A stretch of DNA of 10,597 bases from SLJN01 sp964505385. Lineage in GTDB: Bacteria; Bacteroidota; Rhodothermia; Balneolales; Natronogracilivirgulaceae. The stretch covers positions 1 through 10,597 of the forward strand of contig CAZDIA010000076.1 of NCBI GenBank assembly GCA_964505385.1. The letters run 5' to 3'. Position 1 is the first letter of the stretch, and the number at the start of each line of letters is the position of its first letter. Positions 6,796 through 10,597 of the stretch are shown here, in pieces. A model generated the notes under the pieces. The model saw only the letters and a program-made list of their open reading frames with translations, was not told the origin of the DNA and searched no databases. Made by a program: the position numbers and the translations under genes.

Positions 6796-7749
6796 GTGGC
6801 TGAAGATTTATCACAAGGAATGGATGTAAGCGTCATTGTGCCGCTGCTGGATGAAGAGGATTCGATCGCGGAGCTTTTCCGTCAGATTGATGAGGTGCTC
6901 TCGGGCAAGTATTCCTATGAAGTTATATATGTGGATGACGGATCCTCTGATAATTCATGGAAGGTCATTGCCGGGCTGCATGAGAAAAATCCGAATGTAC
7001 GGGGGATTGGCTTTCGCAGAAATTACGGCAAAAGCGTGGCGCTGCAGAAGGGGTTTGAGATGGCCAAAGGGGATTATGTTATCACTATGGATGCCGATCT
7101 TCAGGATGATCCCGCCGAAATACCGGGGCTGATTGCCAAAATCGAAGAAGGGTATGATCTGGTGAGTGGATGGAAAAAGAGGCGCCGGGATCCAATCAGC
7201 AAAACCATTCCTTCCCGCTTTTTTAACTTCGTAACCTCACTGGCTACAGGGATCAAACTCAACGATTTCAACTGCGGGTTAAAGGCTTACCGTAACGAAG
7301 TGATTAAAAATATCCGCCTGTATGGTGAGCTACACCGCTATATCCCATTTATCGCTTATGAGCAGGGATACACGCGGATTGGCGAAAAAGTTGTGAATCA
7401 CCGTGAGCGGGAACATGGTGAGTCAAAGTTCGGGCTTTCACGGTTTATTAAAGGGTTTTTGGATTTAATCACCCTGCTGTTTCTCAGCTCTTTTATGCGC
7501 CGGCCAATGCATTTTTTCGGATCGATAGGCACATTCTTTTTAATTCTCGGAGGCGGAATTGTACTTTATCTGACCATCATGCGGTTATTTTTTGAAGTCT
7601 ATTTGACAAACCGGCCTCTCTTTCTGTTCGGGATACTGTTTTTAATGCTTGGAGTGCAGTTTTTCTCAATTGGTTTTCTTGGTGAGATGTGGACCCAAAG
7701 TCAGAACAAGGAAGCGGCAGATCAGGTTAATATCCGCAAGCGCTTATGA
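6796..7749 (+). CDS. Family 2 glycosyltransferase, polyprenyl-phosphate (DPM1/GtrB-like) type
   Basis: 317 residues from GTG, two codons after an in-frame stop. ATG at 6820 (giving MDVSVIVPLLDEE) is an equally good start and matches where many relatives begin; neither has a well-spaced ribosome site. The GT-A fold is clear: VSVIVPLLDEE (11-21), VDDGSSDNS (46-54), FRRNYGKSVALQKG (73-86), and the metal/nucleotide-sugar motif DADLQDDP (99-106). Two membrane helices follow at about 238-262 and 274-297. This matches the GtrB/ArnC/dolichyl-phosphate-mannose-synthase branch, which moves a sugar from a nucleotide donor to undecaprenyl phosphate on the inner face of the cytoplasmic membrane. The sugar is unknown. 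The stop overlaps the next gene in ATGA, so the two are translationally coupled and probably act on the same surface glycan or lipid. Confidence 0.92.
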   Translation: MAEDLSQGMDVSVIVPLLDEEDSIAELFRQIDEVLSGKYSYEVIYVDDGSSDNSWKVIAGLHEKNPNVRGIGFRRNYGKSVALQKGFEMAKGDYVITMDADLQDDPAEIPGLIAKIEEGYDLVSGWKKRRRDPISKTIPSRFFNFVTSLATGIKLNDFNCGLKAYRNEVIKNIRLYGELHRYIPFIAYEQGYTRIGEKVVNHREREHGESKFGLSRFIKGFLDLITLLFLSSFMRRPMHFFGSIGTFFLILGGGIVLYLTIMRLFFEVYLTNRPLFLFGILFLMLGVQFFSIGFLGEMWTQSQNKEAADQVNIRKRL

Positions 7750-8570
7750 GCAAAATTGCCTACGATCCCACCAAAGACCGGATGGCCGGCCTGATCCGGG
7801 AAAACTTATTTCTTCGACGCCTTTTTTATTTAATTCTCGATCTGTTTTTCCTTCGCAGCTGGCATGTGCGAAGAAAACTCCGGCAATTGAAAAAAAAGCA
7901 GGGTTATCGTATACAACAGGTGTTAGATGCCGGAAGCGGCTTTGGCCAGTATGATCGCCAGCTTTTAAAGATTTTTCCGCAGTCGCAGGTAAAAGCGGTT
8001 GACATTAAAGAAGATTATCTCAGGGATTGCCGCTATTATTTTGAGCGGACCCGATACAATGAGCGCATATCGTTTGAAAAAGCCGACCTGCTGGAGTGGG
8101 AGGAAGAACCCGATTACGATTTGGTATTATGCGTGGATGTTCTGGAGCATATTGATCAGGATGTTGAGGTAATGCGCCGCCTTGCCGGTTCCATGAAGAA
8201 CGGAGGCTATTTTGTGATGCATTCACCATCAATTTATGCTGAAGAAGATGCCGGTGATGATGAGTTCTTTGTGGAAGAACACGCCCGGGTTGGATACGGC
8301 ATCAAGGAGTTACGCAAAAAGATGAGCCAGGCAGGTCTGGAACCGGTAGATGTGCATTATACGTACGGCCGCTACGGACACGCCGCCTGGGTGATTTTGA
8401 TCAAATATCCCATGCTTTGGATGACCAACCTCGGTTTCGGAGCGATTGCGCTGTTGCCATTCTGGTACTTGCTCACTTTTATTCCGGGCATGATTCTCAA
8501 TGCGATAGATGTCCGCCGAAAAAGCCCGCAGGGAACCGGAATTGTTGGGGTGGGGGTGAAGAGAGGATAA
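7746..8570 (+). CDS. Class I SAM-dependent methyltransferase with C-terminal membrane segment
   Basis: 274 residues; the ATG overlaps the glycosyltransferase stop by four bases (ATGA). Motif I is VLDAGSGFGQYD (59-70). The acidic residue at the end of strand 2 is D86 in AVDIKED, the adenine-side acidic motif is ADLLEW (113-118), and DLVLCVDVLEHIDQD (125-139) is the strand 4 region with the LEH signature of the Methyltransf_11/Methyltransf_23 group. A hydrophobic stretch at about 231-254 (FGAIALLPFWYLL onward) could anchor the protein in the membrane. An N-terminal amphipathic/hydrophobic stretch (21-37) may also touch it. The substrate is not evident. The coupling to a polyprenyl-phosphate glycosyltransferase suggests a membrane-bound glycolipid or isoprenoid intermediate. 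Confidence 0.9.
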   Translation: MSKIAYDPTKDRMAGLIRENLFLRRLFYLILDLFFLRSWHVRRKLRQLKKKQGYRIQQVLDAGSGFGQYDRQLLKIFPQSQVKAVDIKEDYLRDCRYYFERTRYNERISFEKADLLEWEEEPDYDLVLCVDVLEHIDQDVEVMRRLAGSMKNGGYFVMHSPSIYAEEDAGDDEFFVEEHARVGYGIKELRKKMSQAGLEPVDVHYTYGRYGHAAWVILIKYPMLWMTNLGFGAIALLPFWYLLTFIPGMILNAIDVRRKSPQGTGIVGVGVKRG

Positions 8571-8641
8571 AATTCAAAAAGTTATATCGTGCGGCACATT
8601 TCCGGCAGGATACAAAGCTTAATTTTTATTACTTTTTCTCT

Positions 8642-9055
8642 ATGATGCAAAAGAAAATCCGTTTGCGACAAAGGTTTGAGAATCTGGAAAAAGCCTTCCT
8701 GCAATTTCAGGAGGCTGTAAAGAACTTTGACCATCTTAGCGACCTGGAAAAAGAAGGTCTGGTCAAACGCTTTGAATATACATTTGAGCTAACATGGAAA
8801 ACACTCAAGGATTATCTGGAAAGCGAGGGAGTTTCTGTATCATTTCCTAGAGAAGTCTTTAAAACGGCATTTCATCACGGGATACTTAGTAGTGGAGAAA
8901 TCTGGCTTGATATGCTCAATCTCAGAAACACGTTAGTGCACAAATATGATGAAGCTGATTTCCGTTCTGCTGTTCAGGCCGTTGTTTTTGAATATTACCC
9001 GGAAATTGAACGACTGTACCGATGGATGAAACAAAAAATGCAACATTCGGACTAA
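8642..9055 (+). CDS. HEPN-domain toxin of the HI0074 type (nucleotidyltransferase substrate-binding protein)
   Basis: 137 residues from ATG at 8642; a second ATG follows directly at 8645. The frame is open further upstream into the methyltransferase gene, but no in-frame start between that gene and 8642 is usable. The protein is all-helical, with the family pattern RFENLEKAFLQFQEAV near the start, RFEYTFELTWKTLKDYL (43-59), and FPREVFKTAFHHG (68-80). RNTLVHKY (95-102) contains the HEPN RNase motif Rx4H (R95, H100) followed by HxY (Y102), the tyrosine that is AMPylated in studied HepT/MntA pairs. In such pairs this protein is the RNA-cleaving toxin. It overlaps its partner by 34 bases, with toxin first. 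The upstream 71 bases hold only a weak GTGC-G-GCAC dyad (8589-8597). Hand counts of two 60-base lines give about 42-43% GC here against 52-57% in the two preceding genes, hinting at transfer. Confidence 0.88.
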   Translation: MMQKKIRLRQRFENLEKAFLQFQEAVKNFDHLSDLEKEGLVKRFEYTFELTWKTLKDYLESEGVSVSFPREVFKTAFHHGILSSGEIWLDMLNLRNTLVHKYDEADFRSAVQAVVFEYYPEIERLYRWMKQKMQHSD

Positions 9056-9348
9056 CTGAGAAAAGCTTACAGTTGATCCGGGAGGAGATGAGCAAGTATC
9101 CGGAAATTGAGTCGGTTATCATTTTTGGTTCCAGGTCGATGGGAAACTACAAAAAGGGATCAGATGTAGATCTTGCTTTAAAGGGAGATGAATTGAGTTG
9201 GAAGATAAAATCACGGCTCAGTGCAAGGCTTAATGAAGAGCTGCCATTGCCCTGGTTTTTCGGATTAGTTATTTATGATGATATTGAAAATGAAAACCTG
9301 AAGCACCACATCGATACCGAAGGGAAGGTTTTGTACCGGCGTGAATAA
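9022..9348 (+). CDS. MNT-type nucleotidyltransferase antitoxin (HI0073-like), third catalytic Asp apparently lost
   Basis: 108 residues from ATG, overlapping the HEPN gene by 34 bases; the length is normal for minimal nucleotidyltransferases. IIFGSRSMGNYKKGSDVDLAL (33-53) fits GSX10DXD exactly (G36, S37, D48, D50). In related antitoxins this site transfers AMP onto the tyrosine of the partner HEPN toxin and so silences it. The third carboxylate normally sits on the next strand, in a pattern like LPxxxDLxxYxxI; here that segment reads LPWFFGLVIYDDI, so G81 (codon 9262-9264) is where Asp is expected. The nearby D86/D87 are on the wrong side of the strand unless the register shifts. The protein may therefore be impaired as an enzyme, or act by binding alone. 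The family call is firm; the effect of G81 is inference from remembered family patterns. Confidence 0.88.
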   Translation: MDETKNATFGLTEKSLQLIREEMSKYPEIESVIIFGSRSMGNYKKGSDVDLALKGDELSWKIKSRLSARLNEELPLPWFFGLVIYDDIENENLKHHIDTEGKVLYRRE

Positions 9349-9351
9349 ACT

Positions 9352-9444
9352 TTTAACGGCTCCGGCTTCTCAAGCGGCGGATATGTCTATCGACTTTTAG
9401 TGGGTGATCAGGTGAAGTCAGGCGTAATGATGTTGATCAAGTAG
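9352..9444 (+). pseudogene. Remnant of a T9SS C-terminal sorting domain
   Basis: Thirty codons ending in TAG at 9444 translate to the tail of a type A sorting domain: FNGSGFSSGGYVYRLL, then VGDQVKSGVMMLIK. It lines up with the end of the intact domain at the left of the window: FNGSGFSSGGYVYRL against WDGSDAASGTYLYRL, 8 of 15 identical, followed by a terminal lysine in both. No start codon or NYPNPFNP half is present; immediately upstream is the stop codon of the MNT antitoxin. This is the stump of a second secreted-protein gene whose 5' part was removed, perhaps when the toxin-antitoxin pair was inserted. It shares the antitoxin reading frame, probably by chance. Confidence 0.75.
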
Positions 9445-9503
9445 CGACAGTATTACTTTTTCAATCCCAATAAACTATCTTCATTGTGATTAAAAGAGCA
9501 AAT

Positions 9504-9508
9504 AAGGA
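9504..9508 (+). promoter_or_regulatory. Ribosome binding site supporting the GTG start of the SUI1-like gene
   Basis: AAGGA ends 5 bases before GTG at 9514, good spacing for that start. It is too far (68 bases) from the alternative ATG at 9577 to serve it. Confidence 0.45.
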
Positions 9509-9513
9509 ATTTT

Positions 9514-9798
9514 GTGCGTGACATGGGTCGCCCTCATTCCTGCAACCAAATGTGGAAACTACAATTATACAAATTCATGAAGCTCAAAATTCACGAAGCC
9601 AAAAACCCGAAAAATAAAAAACCGGTCACCGTGATATCGGATATCAAACATAATCCACAGGTGATTGAGAAACTGGCGACCAAACTCAAATCAAAGTGTG
9701 GAACCGGCGGCTATGTGGAGGGGAAAAAGATTATTCTTAACGGTTCTAAAACCGAACAAGTCCGCAAGATACTGGAGCAAGAGGGTTTTGATTGTTAA
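9514..9798 (+). CDS. SUI1/YciH-like translation-factor-domain protein
   Basis: 94 residues from GTG, chosen because AAGGA lies 5 bases upstream. ATG at 9577 would give 73 residues, beginning MKLKIHEAKN, and would remove a leading 21-residue stretch that is not typical of the family. Residues 37-92 match the SUI1 (eIF1-like) fold: PVTVISDI, then VIEKLATKLKSKCGTGG (50-66, with the conserved KCGxGG loop), GKKIILNG (70-77), and VRKILEQEGF (83-92). Bacterial YciH-type homologues bind the small ribosomal subunit and can influence initiation fidelity, but are not essential where studied. The usual basic N-terminal tail of about 35 or more residues is shortened here. No operon partner is apparent; the gene stands alone after the T9SS remnant and converges with the oxidoreductase gene. 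Confidence 0.85.
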   Translation: MRDMGRPHSCNQMWKLQLYKFMKLKIHEAKNPKNKKPVTVISDIKHNPQVIEKLATKLKSKCGTGGYVEGKKIILNGSKTEQVRKILEQEGFDC

Positions 9799-9806
9799 CT
9801 GAAGAG

Positions 9807-9840
9807 CAGTACCGCGTACGAGTACCGAGCACCCAGCACC
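9807..9840. repeat. Degenerate heptamer tandem array in a 43-base convergent gap
   Basis: Five consecutive units, CAGTACC, GCGTAC (one base short), GAGTACC, GAGCACC and CAGCACC, cover the gap between the SUI1-like stop and the oxidoreductase stop. The consensus is roughly SAGYACC. It resembles the short tandem heptanucleotide repeats found between genes in several bacterial groups. No classical terminator is present in the gap, so both genes may depend on other termination. Confidence 0.65.
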
Positions 9841-9841
9841 T

Positions 9842-10597
9842 TTAAACACCTAAAGCTTTTCCAACGGCAGGCGCAACTTCTGTGCCGTACAGTTCAATGC
9901 AGCGCATCATTTTTTTATGGGGAATCGAGCCTACGCTGAACTGTAAGAGCAAACGCTCATGGCCAAAAAGCTCATGCTGATGCAGAATTTTTTCGATAAT
10001 CTGCTGCGGACTTCCAACAAAATTGGCGCCGTATATCGTGCGGGAGGCTTCAAATTGATCCCGGCTCATTGGCGGCCATCCGCGTTCTTTGCCGATTTTA
10101 TCCATGACTTCTTTAAAAGCGGGGAAGGCAGTATCAGCCGCATCTTTTTCATCATCGGCAATGAATCCGTGGGAATTGATGCTGAGAGGGGGAGCTTCCA
10201 GACCATTTTCGGAGGCCCCTTGTTTATGGATTTCAGCAAGGGGTTTGAATCGTGCCGGTTGTCCTCCGATAATGCCGAGTGCCATCGGCAAACCCATTGC
10301 GCCTGCGCGATAAGCGGATTCCGGGGTGCCTCCTACAGCAACCCAAACAGGCAACTCCTTCTGATAAGGCCTCGGGTAAACTCCGCGATTATCAATAGAA
10401 GGGCGGTGCTTGCCTTTCCAGGTGATTGTTTCGGATTCCCGGAGTTTCAATAGCAGGTCAAGTTTTTCGGCAAACAACTCGGGGTAATCGTTAAGGTCGT
10501 ATCCAAAAAGCGGAAACGATTCGATAAAAGAGCCTCGCCCGACCATGATTTCAGCTCTGCCACCGGATAGCTGATCAATGGTGGAAAACTGCTGGAA
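9842..10597 (-). CDS. LLM-class flavin-dependent oxidoreductase (5' partial)
   Basis: The frame is open to the right edge, so the N-terminus is missing; 251 residues are visible and a full member is usually about 340, so roughly 90 are absent. The visible part begins FQQFSTIDQLSGGRAEIM, followed by VGRGSFIESFPLFGYD, the family signature around the flavin-phosphate site. LPVWVAVGGTPESAYRAGAMG in the middle and a C-terminal GSPQQIIEKIL / ELFGHERLLLQ segment complete the bacterial-luciferase-like TIM barrel. Members use FMN (or F420 in some lineages) for mono-oxygenation or reduction; the closest pattern I recognise is the YhbW-type FMN branch. Substrate unknown, location cytoplasmic. It is transcribed towards the SUI1-like gene, with a heptamer repeat between them. 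Confidence 0.92.
   Translation of the reverse strand, partial: FQQFSTIDQLSGGRAEIMVGRGSFIESFPLFGYDLNDYPELFAEKLDLLLKLRESETITWKGKHRPSIDNRGVYPRPYQKELPVWVAVGGTPESAYRAGAMGLPMALGIIGGQPARFKPLAEIHKQGASENGLEAPPLSINSHGFIADDEKDAADTAFPAFKEVMDKIGKERGWPPMSRDQFEASRTIYGANFVGSPQQIIEKILHQHELFGHERLLLQFSVGSIPHKKMMRCIELYGTEVAPAVGKALGV

Noticed and set aside
8417..8641. Upstream extension of the HEPN gene into the methyltransferase gene
   Set aside because: Family similarity begins at the ATG at 8642 and the overlapping part is out of frame with the well-supported methyltransferase; the extension would have no sensible sequence.
1..10597. CRISPR array, tRNA, rRNA, insertion sequence or prophage genes
   Set aside because: No regularly spaced repeat-spacer pattern, cloverleaf with CCA-type end, transposase motif or phage gene was found on either strand. 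The short heptamer arrays have no spacers.

Overview
The window looks like chromosomal DNA from a member of the Balneolota/Rhodothermota branch of the Fibrobacterota-Chlorobiota-Bacteroidota group. Three things point that way: a type IX secretion (T9SS) C-terminal sorting domain of the NYPNPFNP type, a very large DUF4175 membrane protein with an acidic coiled-coil tail, and a set of mid-GC housekeeping and accessory genes mostly without strong Shine-Dalgarno sites. The taxon is inferred from gene families, not from a marker gene.

Layout, left to right. (1) At 1-837 (+) lies the 3' part of a gene for a T9SS-exported protein with a helical, TPR-like region and a C-terminal sorting domain. (2) A 308-base convergent intergenic region (838-1145) holds a terminator hairpin and an imperfect hairpin that runs into a heptameric tandem array. 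(3) At 1146-4538 (-) is a 1130-residue DUF4175 protein. (4) At 4721-6599 (-) is a likely operon transcribed merR-like, then stand-alone LON domain, then YtnP-like metallo-beta-lactamase-fold hydrolase. (5) At 6600-6795 is a divergent control region with two good inverted repeats. (6) At 6796-8570 (+) are a polyprenyl-phosphate-type family 2 glycosyltransferase and a SAM methyltransferase that overlap by 4 bases; both carry C-terminal hydrophobic segments, which suggests joint work on a membrane-linked glycan or lipid. (7) At 8642-9348 (+) is an overlapping HEPN/MNT toxin-antitoxin pair of lower GC. It is followed immediately by the broken-off last 31 codons of a second T9SS sorting domain (9352-9444). 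(8) At 9514-9798 (+) is a small SUI1/YciH-like protein. (9) A 34-base heptamer array (9807-9840) separates it from the 3' part of a luciferase-like flavin-dependent oxidoreductase gene (9842-10597, -) that runs off the right edge.

The stretch 8642-9444 is the accessory part of the window: a toxin-antitoxin module of different base composition abutting a gene remnant. The most unusual detail there is the MNT antitoxin, which keeps the GSX10DXD signature but has glycine where the third catalytic aspartate is expected. No wholly new multi-gene system is evident. The points most worth following are this MNT/HEPN pair, the MerR-LON-hydrolase operon with its candidate operators, and the two heptamer arrays in convergent intergenic regions. 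No tRNA, rRNA, CRISPR array or insertion sequence was seen.
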